Program-made: the position numbers and the translations under genes
Notes under the pieces: generated by a model
The model's input: the letters and a program-made list of their open reading frames with translations, nothing else
Database searches by the model: none
Told to the model about the DNA's origin: nothing
In this document: one piece after another, positions 1 to 6,644 of the stretch
How positions within the stretch are numbered: the stretch's first letter is position 1
How the letters are laid out: every line of letters starts with the position of its first letter
NCBI GenBank assembly: GCA_958451705.1
Contig: CAUDRD010000033.1
Coordinates: 1 to 10,965, forward strand
Length of the DNA stretch: 10,965 bases
Reading direction: 5' to 3'
Source: an uncultured Oscillospiraceae bacterium
GTDB lineage: Bacteria > Bacillota > Clostridia > Oscillospirales > Acutalibacteraceae

Positions 1-1700
1 ATATAATCCGGCAATTCCTCTTGAGAATACTTATTAAAAATATCTATCAGTACATGGGATGATTCTGCTAAAATATCCGGTGCGCTTTCCGAAGCATCGT
101 CTTTCATTTCTTCCAGCAAGTCGGACACAATCTCAAGCATACGGCGCAGGTACTCCCTATAAAACGCAGTTCCCACCTCACGCTGCACCGTACGCACTAC
201 GCTGCTGCGCATAACTTCAGTATTGGTAAGGCCTGCCTGCACACGACATATCACCGTTCGACGAATTACTTCCGGTGCAACTGCTTTTACATCCTCATTG
301 GCGCTGATGACCACTGCGGGATAATTTAGCAGACCGTCTACAACTCCGAAATCGTCATTTTTGATTGTTTCAATAGCGTGCTGATTAAAACGAGTATTTG
401 TCAGATCGTCTACGATAATCGGTGCGCCTTTTACTGTGCGTTTTAAGCTCTCTATACTGGAACGGGTAAAATCCGGAGCGGATATTTTCGTTTTCTGCCC
501 TATCATCATTTTAAGCAGTGTTTCCAAAAAACTGGTTTTTCCCGCTTTACTCTGCCCATAGACAAGGCCAAAAACAGGATACGGAAGTAAATTTTGATTA
601 TAGCGCACTGCCATATCCCTCATACAGGCCATAAAAGGGGTACAGAAAAACCAATTTGCAAACTCAAAATAACGGCGCTGCATCCCCGTGACATCTCCGT
701 GAAACTTTTCGTAGCCTTCCATATATTTCAGGAAAAGTGAAACGTCTTTTTCAATTTCCTCCTCCAACGGTCTTAAATTCAAATCGGTGCCGTTAAGCCT
801 AACCAACCCTTCATCTGGAAACACCTCAAGCTGCGGATACTCGCTTTGCAGCTCTTTTTCCTTGGTCTGACTGGAAACCACCTGACGTCGAACAATCTTG
901 ATTTTTTCCGGTGAAAGCATCAATTTACCATTTTTATCAGGCTTTGGTACGGACGGAGCAAATTTAGCAGCCAGATTTTTAACGTCCAAAACGAAACGCA
1001 CTTCCTGCTTTGCCTCTTCTATAGGCTGTAGTACCAGCGCTTTTTTTGTGCGGATTGTTCTGGCAATAGGAAGCTCTTCCAAATTTTCTCCGTCATCCGC
1101 GCACAGGAGTGTTTCACGAGCAATTTGATCGGTGCTATCCTCACGCAGCTGACAATAGCAGTCCCAGTACCAATCATAGGCACGTTCCCCGTCCATATAG
1201 CATATGTTTTCCCGTTGACGTCCGCTAAAAGCAGAATACGACATATTGGCAGAACCCATAATGACCCTTTTACGTCCGTCACGGGCGGAAAGTAAATAGA
1301 TTTTTTCATGGGACAGCACACTGCGTGCCACAAACAATCGCAGCGTTCCATCCTCTATGCGAGAAACTAAATTCAGTTTCATTTTACCGGCGGTCTCACG
1401 CATCCGCTCTACGATTTTGCACTGATAGGCCATGATTTCCTGTAAAGAGTAGGAAATAATCTCATCGCAGCCGAATATAATTTCCGCCTGCTCAAACATA
1501 TCAAGGAGCTTATAGACAAATCCTATTCCGGAAGAGTATGTAACAGCGTATAAAGTGTCGAATCCGGAAAACAATTCCTGCCAAGATAATGTTTCAGCAT
1601 CAGAAAATTCCGTTTTAACAACATCCAATTTTCCTGATGACCGCATTTTAGTCTGCTCCCGAGCATTTCCCACAATGTTAAATAATGATAAATCTTCCAT
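1..1700 (-). CDS. PLD-like nuclease fused to a P-loop NTPase (3' end outside window)
   Basis: The frame is open from ATG at 1700 to the left edge: 566 codons without a stop, no C-terminus seen. The start is set by GGAGG six bases upstream. Residues about 40-170 look like a phospholipase-D (HKD) domain: hydrophobic strand LYAVTY, helix and strand AEIIFGC, then H131-x-K133, D141 and GSAN at 149-152. Only one HKD motif is visible, so such a domain would need to dimerise, as in Nuc or BfiI (family knowledge). Residues about 360-485 look like an NTPase: Walker A GQSKAGKT at 382-389, Walker B IIVDD at 428-432, VVISAN ending at N468 (like SF3 motif C or AAA+ sensor 1), and an arginine pair R480-R481. 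The order and spacing fit an SF3/AAA+ fold. Function is inferred: nucleic-acid cleavage or remodelling, possibly anti-phage defence or a mobile element. No catalytic motif seen is broken. The exact family was not recognised. Confidence 0.8.
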   Translation of the reverse strand, partial: MEDLSLFNIVGNAREQTKMRSSGKLDVVKTEFSDAETLSWQELFSGFDTLYAVTYSSGIGFVYKLLDMFEQAEIIFGCDEIISYSLQEIMAYQCKIVERMRETAGKMKLNLVSRIEDGTLRLFVARSVLSHEKIYLLSARDGRKRVIMGSANMSYSAFSGRQRENICYMDGERAYDWYWDCYCQLREDSTDQIARETLLCADDGENLEELPIARTIRTKKALVLQPIEEAKQEVRFVLDVKNLAAKFAPSVPKPDKNGKLMLSPEKIKIVRRQVVSSQTKEKELQSEYPQLEVFPDEGLVRLNGTDLNLRPLEEEIEKDVSLFLKYMEGYEKFHGDVTGMQRRYFEFANWFFCTPFMACMRDMAVRYNQNLLPYPVFGLVYGQSKAGKTSFLETLLKMMIGQKTKISAPDFTRSSIESLKRTVKGAPIIVDDLTNTRFNQHAIETIKNDDFGVVDGLLNYPAVVISANEDVKAVAPEVIRRTVICRVQAGLTNTEVMRSSVVRTVQREVGTAFYREYLRRMLEIVSDLLEEMKDDASESAPDILAESSHVLIDIFNKYSQEELPDY

Positions 1701-1842
1701 AGTTTTCCTCCGCATCCTCTCAATTTAAGTTTTCTTAAGGTCTATATATGAAAACTATTTGATTCTATTTGTAGAAATTCAGCTTACACCATTATTCTTT
1801 TTGCTTTATAGAATGCCTTATGAAACAAGTGAAAAACAAAAG

Positions 1843-1998
1843 TCACTGATAAATGCAGGTATTTTCAGATAAAAACATCCTGAAAATTTCAGTAAATTTA
1901 TTTCCCGGCACAAGCGCCATCGCTTCACGGAGAGCTACTGGATGAACACCGGCTATATTATTTAGAGGCGATGGTTCTATTTTAAAATTTGTAAACAT
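1843..1998 (-). CDS. Hypothetical 51-residue protein, start overlaps the stop of the preceding ORF
   Basis: The frame runs ATG at 1998 to TGA at 1843-1845. Its ATG overlaps the TAA of the upstream small frame as TAATG, an arrangement typical of translational coupling. The product is soluble-looking, with a stretch HPVALREAMALVPG at about residues 19-32 and a helix-like KFTEIFRMFLS after it. This reads more like real protein than random translation. I do not recognise the family. It has no ribosome-binding site of its own beyond the coupling. It could be a small gene of the cassette that includes the nuclease-NTPase gene 142 bases downstream, or the 3' remnant of a larger decayed gene: the same frame stays open for about 30 codons before the ATG. 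Confidence 0.35.
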   Translation of the reverse strand: MFTNFKIEPSPLNNIAGVHPVALREAMALVPGNKFTEIFRMFLSENTCIYQ

Positions 1999-2183
1999 TA
2001 GGCAAATCTTTCTAATTGCGACTTCAAATATATTGTAGATATCGATAATATTATACTTGATACAATACCATAAAGCAAGAAAGCATCATGTATCAATATT
2101 AAATCTTCTTGCAGTTTAGACGTTGATTTTATATCCGGGCTACAAACAGAAATATAGTGCATGGTTCTACAATCAATGTGCAT
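1998..2183 (-). CDS. Hypothetical 61-residue protein with one predicted membrane segment
   Basis: ATG at 2183 to TAA at 1998-2000. A GGGAG lies 12 bases before the ATG, which is farther than ideal, so initiation is uncertain; a second in-frame ATG occurs at residue 8. The N-terminal half is polar. Residues about 33-53 (HDAFLLYGIVSSIILSISTIY) form a hydrophobic stretch that could span the membrane, followed by a basic K/R-containing tail. The composition fits a small membrane peptide, but AT-rich noncoding DNA can also give hydrophobic frames. The TAATG overlap with the next small frame is the main argument that it is real. No family recognised. Confidence 0.3.
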   Translation of the reverse strand: MHIDCRTMHYISVCSPDIKSTSKLQEDLILIHDAFLLYGIVSSIILSISTIYLKSQLERFA

Positions 2184-2233
2184 TTTTTGCGGCTACTCCC
2201 TTTTGATTCACTATGTTATAAAAACATTTGCAT

Positions 2234-2270
2234 AGAAAAAACGGCTCTGCTTACATAAAACAGAGCCGTT
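2234..2270 (-). terminator. Rho-independent terminator after the HtrA-like protease gene
   Basis: A perfect 10-bp stem, AACGGCTCTG (2240-2249) against CAGAGCCGTT (2261-2270), encloses an 11-base loop. Read on the minus strand the hairpin is followed by TTTTTTCT, the usual U-tract. It lies 35 bases past the protease stop codon and closes the regulator-kinase-protease cluster. The plus-strand side is only AT-rich, so activity should be mainly on the minus strand. Confidence 0.9.
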
Positions 2271-2305
2271 ATATTTATTTAACTTTGCAGTTGCAAATTA
2301 AACCC

Positions 2306-3757
2306 TTATTCAGCATTTGTCTGAACTGCGGCAGCATCACTTTTATCTTCTACGAGAGTGGCTTCAACGGTAAAGGTTGTAACATCAAAATTCCTGTCAA
2401 CTCTGCACACGGAAAGAGTAATTTTATCTCCTACCTTACTGTTTTCGATAACCTCAGCCAGTACATTTGAAGAAGTCATCTCTTTACCGTTAACTGCGGT
2501 AATCATATCGCCTGCCTTGAGGTCAGTGTTCACAAGGGAACTGTCATCCTGTATTTCACGTACAATAATTGTACCTGCCGGAAGCTTCTGAAGCTGAACT
2601 ATCATTGAATAGGTCTGATTCTGAGATGCGGCAGAATAAGTTATACCAAGCTTCGGCTGATTTGGAACATATCCGTTGGCAATGATTGAATCAATTACTT
2701 TCTTTGCAGAAGTAATCGGAATTGCGAAAGCCATACCTTCATATTCCTCACTGGCAATCTTAGAGGAGTTGATACCTACAACATAGCCGTTGCTGTTTAC
2801 AAGAGCACCTCCAGAGTTGCCGGGGTTAATGGCTGCATCGTGCTGGATGCACTTCATGGTATATCCGATTGAGTTTGTGGAAATCGGACGGTCAATAGCC
2901 GAAACAAAGCCGCCTGTAAAGGAACCGAAGAACTCTGATACGCCGGGGTTACCGACAGCGTAGACTCTTTCGCCTACCTTAAGGTCATCGGAATCGGCAA
3001 ACTTTGCAGCGTGAAGTCCCTGAGCCTCGATTTTAAGAACTCCGATATCGTCCCTTGTGCTGTAACCTACAATAGAAGCTCTATAGGTTGTCTCGTCGAG
3101 AAGCTGAACCTCTATTGCACTGCTGTTCATATTTATAACGTGAGCACAGGTGATGATATAGGTGTACTTAGTGTCGCTTGAATCCATAATTATACCGGAA
3201 CCTTCGCTTACCACCTGATTATCCAGATAAACTGTAACGCCTACAACGGATTGTCTTACATCCTCTGCAACACTGACCGAAGAAACTCCGTCCTCAGAAA
3301 TTTCACCTTCACCCTGAGATTCTTCTAGGCTGAGAGTTGGGGAATTGTTATTTCCATTATCCGTTTTTCCTTCTTCACGGTTTTGAACACCCATTACGCC
3401 TAAAATCATGGCGACAACGGCTACAATGGAAAGGATTATCACAAGAGCAACTGCTACTTTCGGACCTTTGCTTTTCTTTTCAGGCTCCTCAGGTACGGGA
3501 GGTGCCGGGTAACCGTAGGTCTGATTATTATAGCCCTGATATCCTGTATTTGAATATCTATTTTGATACGCATTATAACTGCTGCTTGAAGAACTGCCGG
3601 AAGTAAAGCTTTTTTCTTTGCTCTCATATGGATTTTCGATTACAACTTCCTTTTCTTCAGTAGCTTCATCTGCATTTTGCTTTGTAAAATTCTCCTCCGG
3701 CGTTGTGTTATCCGAACCGGATGAATTATTATTATAGTTGTTATCCCATTCATTCAT
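2306..3757 (-). CDS. htrA: Membrane-anchored HtrA/DegP-type serine protease with C-terminal PDZ domain
   Basis: A 483-residue protein that probably degrades or handles misfolded proteins at the outer face of the membrane. Residues 1-98 are a long polar, Asn/Ser/Tyr/Glu-rich, probably disordered cytoplasmic segment. Residues 100-124 form one hydrophobic anchor (VAVALVIILSIVAVV and on). The trypsin-like domain spans about 163-360 with a complete triad: H206 in TCAHV, D237 in RDDIGVLKI and S315 in GNSGG. A single PDZ domain covers about 366-470 (LKAGDMITAVNGK is the typical loop and strand). Start choice: AGGAGGG at 3765-3771 sits seven bases before ATG 3757. It is last in the cluster, 93 bases after the histidine kinase gene; that gap could hold a weak promoter of its own. 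Context suggests it is an output of the two-component system (inference). There is no cleavable signal peptide; the internal helix acts as an anchor, as in other Gram-positive HtrA proteins. Confidence 0.95.
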   Translation of the reverse strand: MNEWDNNYNNNSSGSDNTTPEENFTKQNADEATEEKEVVIENPYESKEKSFTSGSSSSSSYNAYQNRYSNTGYQGYNNQTYGYPAPPVPEEPEKKSKGPKVAVALVIILSIVAVVAMILGVMGVQNREEGKTDNGNNNSPTLSLEESQGEGEISEDGVSSVSVAEDVRQSVVGVTVYLDNQVVSEGSGIIMDSSDTKYTYIITCAHVINMNSSAIEVQLLDETTYRASIVGYSTRDDIGVLKIEAQGLHAAKFADSDDLKVGERVYAVGNPGVSEFFGSFTGGFVSAIDRPISTNSIGYTMKCIQHDAAINPGNSGGALVNSNGYVVGINSSKIASEEYEGMAFAIPITSAKKVIDSIIANGYVPNQPKLGITYSAASQNQTYSMIVQLQKLPAGTIIVREIQDDSSLVNTDLKAGDMITAVNGKEMTSSNVLAEVIENSKVGDKITLSVCRVDRNFDVTTFTVEATLVEDKSDAAAVQTNAE

Positions 3758-3850
3758 AGGGAATCCCTCCTGTGTAGTTTATGGGTAAATAATAGACTAC
3801 GGTTTTTACATAACTATATTTATATGGTAAACAAATTTTTAATAAAATCC

Positions 3851-5335
3851 TCAGTTACCGGAAAAATGTACCGGAAGCCAGAATACAAACTCGGTGTACT
3901 CTCCAACCTGGCTGTTTGCCGTTATCTGTCCACCGTGCATATCAATTATACTGCGGACAATATAAAGGCCGAGGCCCGCTCCTTTTACATCAAAGCTTCT
4001 GGATTTATCCACCTTATAGAAGCGCTCAAAAATACGACTTACCTCTTCTGAGGCTATTCCCTCGCCGGAATTGCGTATTCTCACAATCACCTTGTCGTTG
4101 TCGGTAACAGCCGAAACAGCTATATATCCGTTCTCCGGAGTAAACTTAACGGCGTTATCTACAAGATTATATATAACCTGATGAATCATATCTTCATCAG
4201 CTTCTACGAAAACGCTCTCCATAGAATCAAGGCCTTTTATCTCTATGTGCTTTTTGTCGATATTCTGTTCGAAAGCTATAAGCACCTGGAATATCCGCTG
4301 AGATATATCAAACCTTGAAGGCTTAATTTTAAGCTCGCCCGCCTCTATCTTAGACATATTCAGCATTGTCATAACAAGCCTTGAAAGTCTTCTGATTTCA
4401 TCGGAAACTTTTTTGAGATAATACTCTTCCTTTTCCGGCGGAATTGTTCCGTCAAGGATTCCGTCTATAAATCCGCCGATTGTCGTCATCGGCGTTTTAA
4501 GCTCGTGGGATACATTGGCCACAAAGCTCCTTCTTGAAGCTTCCAGTACTCCCAGGGATTTAGCCATGGTGTTGAAGGCTTCGGAAAGGTCGCTGAGCTC
4601 ATCGTTACCCCTGACCTTTACCCTGTATGTGAAATCTCCTTTTGAAAAAGCCTTCGTGGCTTTTGACATATCCCTCAGAGGCTTTACCATATTATAGGTA
4701 AGAATGTAAACTGCGATAAAGGCTATTATAAGGGAAAACAAAGCCGAAAATAAAAACATTTTAAGTATATCCAAAATATAAGGTCTTACGCTAGCGTTAT
4801 TCGACTGTATAGCAAAAACATAAGCCGCCGGTCTTCCATGGAACATAACCGTTTCGCCTACGGTAAGACGAGGTGTACTGTATACTCCGCCGAGAGTTGT
4901 AAGCTCTGCCTGTCCCTTTGTCAGATTGGATGTAAGAATGCTTTCAGGCACCTTCATATCGCCGTGAACCGGACAATCCTGTACAAGATGAGGGTAGTCC
5001 GCAGAGTCTCCGCAAACTACCACATCGCCGCTCGTATCACATATAAAAATATCGGCATCTATTGCGGTGGAAATAAGCTTCATAGAATGGTACATAAGCA
5101 GATAAGTCTGCATTCTGTCCGCCTCTATAGTCTCGCTTTCAATTAAGCTTGACATACTCTGAGAAATACTTTTTGCATTTTCACTGAGCAGATCTGCTTT
5201 TTCCTTCTGCCAGTAGTCCGAAATAAAAAACAACAGAAAAGTTCCCACCACTGCCAGACATACAAATACGATAAAAGATATAACGGTAAAATATTTTGTA
5301 AATATATTCTTTCTCTTGCTGTTATTGGCTGACAT
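3851..5335 (-). CDS. Sensor histidine kinase with HAMP domain (two-component system)
   Basis: A 494-residue membrane kinase of the class paired with OmpR/PhoB regulators. Order: short basic N-terminus, membrane segment about 16-38, extracellular sensor region about 39-188, membrane segment about 190-213, HAMP linker about 214-266, then the kinase core. Visible core motifs are the H-box SHELKTP with phospho-accepting H277, the N-box NLVDNAVKF (N390, N394), G1 NSGEGI (422-427), the F-box FERFYKVDKS (436-445) and G2 GAGLGLYI (452-459). All expected residues are present. The sensor region has three cysteines, C99, C108 and C121, the last in CPVHG; ligand unknown. AGGAGGG at 5342-5348 sets the ATG at 5335. 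The gene begins 23 bases after the response regulator gene, so the two are almost surely cotranscribed. Naming it WalK- or PhoR-like would go beyond the evidence. Confidence 0.95.
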   Translation of the reverse strand: MSANNSKRKNIFTKYFTVISFIVFVCLAVVGTFLLFFISDYWQKEKADLLSENAKSISQSMSSLIESETIEADRMQTYLLMYHSMKLISTAIDADIFICDTSGDVVVCGDSADYPHLVQDCPVHGDMKVPESILTSNLTKGQAELTTLGGVYSTPRLTVGETVMFHGRPAAYVFAIQSNNASVRPYILDILKMFLFSALFSLIIAFIAVYILTYNMVKPLRDMSKATKAFSKGDFTYRVKVRGNDELSDLSEAFNTMAKSLGVLEASRRSFVANVSHELKTPMTTIGGFIDGILDGTIPPEKEEYYLKKVSDEIRRLSRLVMTMLNMSKIEAGELKIKPSRFDISQRIFQVLIAFEQNIDKKHIEIKGLDSMESVFVEADEDMIHQVIYNLVDNAVKFTPENGYIAVSAVTDNDKVIVRIRNSGEGIASEEVSRIFERFYKVDKSRSFDVKGAGLGLYIVRSIIDMHGGQITANSQVGEYTEFVFWLPVHFSGN

Positions 5336-5358
5336 TTGTAACCCTCCTGAAATTTTAA

Positions 5359-6048
5359 TCAGTCGTGGGTCTCAAATTTATAGCCTACGCCCCAAACAGT
5401 TTTAAGGGTCCATTTATCTGAAACGCCCTCAAGCTTTTCCCTAAGACGTTTAACATGAACGTCAACGGTTCTCGAATCGCCGTAATAGTCAAAGCCCCAT
5501 ACCTCATCAAGAAGTTGGTCACGGGTAAATACACGGTTCGGATTGCTTGCAAGGTGGTATATAAGCTCAAGCTCTTTGGGAGGAGTGTCAATCTGCTCCC
5601 CGTTAACTCTCAGCTCATAATTTGTAAGGTTAATTACAAGCTTATCGTAACGGACCTCTTTTACGGTATCGGTTGGATTGCTTCCGCTTCTTCTGAGAAC
5701 CGCTTTTACTCTCGCTACAACCTCTTTTGCATCAAAGGGCTTTACAACATAGTCGTCAGCTCCAAGCTCCAGGCCGAGAACTTTATCGAAAGTTTCACCC
5801 TTTGCGGTAAGCATGATTATGGGAGTATCGGAGGTCTTTCTTATTTCACGGCAAACCTGCCATCCATCAAGCTTCGGAAGCATTATGTCAAGAAGTACAA
5901 GATCCGGCTTACTGTCCTGAAAAGCGGAAATTGCCTCCATTCCGTCATTTACAATTATTACGCTGTAACCGTCTTTTTCAAGGTATAATCTTAAAAGTTC
6001 GCAGATGTTGACATCGTCATCAACAACAAGTATTTTTTCGGTAGTCAT
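5359..6048 (-). CDS. OmpR/PhoB-family response regulator
   Basis: A 229-residue DNA-binding regulator, the usual length for the family. The receiver domain (about 4-118) has the acidic pair D11-D12, phospho-acceptor D54 in VLLDIMLP, T81 and K103 in VVKPF. The winged-helix domain (about 130-226) carries the recognition region FTRDQLLDEVWG followed by SRTVDVHVKRLREKL. The kinase encoded 23 bases downstream is the obvious partner, and the HtrA-like protease gene after it a likely target. Start: AGGAGGG at 6055-6061, six bases before ATG 6048. It is the first gene of the cluster, divergent from the ilvB leader, and the -10-like element at 6080-6085 could drive it. The specific regulon cannot be read from the sequence. 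Confidence 0.96.
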   Translation of the reverse strand: MTTEKILVVDDDVNICELLRLYLEKDGYSVIIVNDGMEAISAFQDSKPDLVLLDIMLPKLDGWQVCREIRKTSDTPIIMLTAKGETFDKVLGLELGADDYVVKPFDAKEVVARVKAVLRRSGSNPTDTVKEVRYDKLVINLTNYELRVNGEQIDTPPKELELIYHLASNPNRVFTRDQLLDEVWGFDYYGDSRTVDVHVKRLREKLEGVSDKWTLKTVWGVGYKFETHD

Positions 6049-6079
6049 ATAAAACCCTCCTACTGTATTTTCCGTTTCA

Positions 6080-6110
6080 ATTATACAATGTTTAAAGGTG
6101 CATTGATGAA
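6080..6110 (-). promoter_or_regulatory. Putative promoter of the response regulator-kinase-protease cluster
   Basis: A perfect TATAAT lies on the minus strand at 6085-6080, 31 bases before the regulator's start codon and just upstream of its ribosome-binding site. No good TTGACA-like -35 sits at 17 bases; TTCATC at 19 bases is the nearest. An activator, possibly the regulator itself, may be needed (inference). The rest of the divergent gap up to about 6276 is AT-rich, with no gene or clear repeat. Confidence 0.45.
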
Positions 6111-6276
6111 CTTTTTTTGAAATTTATTGAAAAAAAAATCAGTTTTTTACAGATAATTCCCTGAAAATCTTAATTTTTACCTTAATATCACCGGCAAAAC
6201 GGAGTATAACAGCCATATTATATTACTCTTTTCTACAAAAATTTTCACACAGCGCATTTATGCACATCTTTTTGTA

Positions 6277-6305
6277 TTGACAAACCTTTTTAAACGTGAT
6301 AGCAT
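6277..6305 (+). promoter_or_regulatory. Putative sigma-A promoter of the ilvB-ilvN-leuC-leuD operon
   Basis: TTGACA at 6277-6282 matches the -35 consensus fully. With a 17-base spacer, TAGCAT at 6300-6305 gives a 4/6 match to TATAAT. Transcription would start at about 6312, just before the first paired element of the T-box leader at 6328, which supports the assignment. Confidence 0.65.
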
Positions 6306-6311
6306 AAACTT

Positions 6312-6590
6312 AATATTTTAAAGGCAATGACGGGGATAGTAACCTGATTGGAGTATTCAGAGAACCGCCGGCAGGTGCGAGGCGGCTGCGAAAATCATGC
6401 GAATGTCACCCCATCAGCTTCAATCTGAACGCCGCTGGGCAAGTAGGAGCGACGGATTCCCTCCGTTAACGGGGGCCTGCATTCGGCTTTTTGCCCGATG
6501 CGCTGAGCGGTCTGATTTATTCAGGCAATAAGAGTGGTACCACGGAGTTTTTAATCTTCGTCTCTTTTGTGAGACGGAGATTTTTTTGAA
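6312..6590 (+). ncRNA. T-box riboswitch leader, probably sensing tRNA-Val
   Basis: The leader precedes ilvB and shows the T-box parts. Stem I base: TGACGGGG (6328-6335) pairs with CCCCATCA (6409-6416). Above it is the specifier loop (ATAGTAAC on the 5' side, GAATGTCA on the 3' side), then TGATT with AATCA, then a distal stem CCGCC/GGCGG with the GGTGCGA loop element. Stem III is ACGGA/TCCGT inside AAGTAGGAGCGACGG. The T-box core AGAGTGGTACCACGG is at 6531-6545. Antiterminator: AGAG with CTCT and ACGGAG with CTTCGT, leaving the seven-base bulge TGGTACC. TGGT should pair with a tRNA 3' end having discriminator A. In the specifier loop GTC (6405-6407), followed by A, is the only branched-chain codon in the expected position, so uncharged tRNA-Val is the predicted ligand (inference). 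Binding would allow transcription of the operon under valine shortage. Confidence 0.93.
6553..6587 (+). terminator. Regulated terminator of the T-box leader
   Basis: AATCTTCGTCTC (6553-6564) pairs with GAGACGGAGATT (6571-6582) around a six-base loop, including one G-U pair, and runs into a T tract (6581-6587). Its 5' arm contains the CTTCGTCTC needed for the antiterminator, so the two folds exclude each other. This is the off state of the ilvB leader. Confidence 0.92.
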
Positions 6591-6644
6591 CATTTTCGCC
6601 CCACCGCTCGGAACATTTCAAGCTATCTTACAGGAGGAATTAAA

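Larger units (their letters stand above)
1701..2233. other. AT-rich gap between the nuclease-NTPase gene and the HtrA terminator
   Basis: Apart from the two tiny minus-strand frames, this 533-base stretch holds no recognisable gene. There is no tRNA, no CRISPR array and no clear insertion-sequence end. It contains a short inverted repeat, CCATCGC near 1918-1924 and GCGATGG near 1967-1973, inside the 51-residue frame. I see no convincing promoter for the nuclease-NTPase gene in the 142 bases before it, apart from its ribosome-binding site at about 1707-1711. Confidence 0.5.

Noticed and set aside
1523..1723. A 66-codon minus-strand frame starting just before the nuclease-NTPase start.
   Set aside because: It overlaps the real gene in another frame, and the GGAGG there is placed correctly for ATG 1700. 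Frame 1700 continues for 566 codons with recognisable domains.
2173..2220. A minus-strand stretch reading IVNQKG, like the start of a ParA ATPase P-loop.
   Set aside because: Only about six residues match, one glycine codon of the motif is missing and a stop follows seven codons later. This is too little to call a ParA remnant.
3758..3850. Possible promoter between the kinase and protease genes (TTGTTT with TATGTA on the minus strand, 16-base spacer).
   Set aside because: Both hexamers match poorly and the gap is AT-rich, so I left it as a possibility rather than a feature.
5455..5988. A 177-codon plus-strand frame opposite the response regulator gene.
   Set aside because: It lies entirely within a well-supported regulator gene on the other strand and its translation has no recognisable motif.
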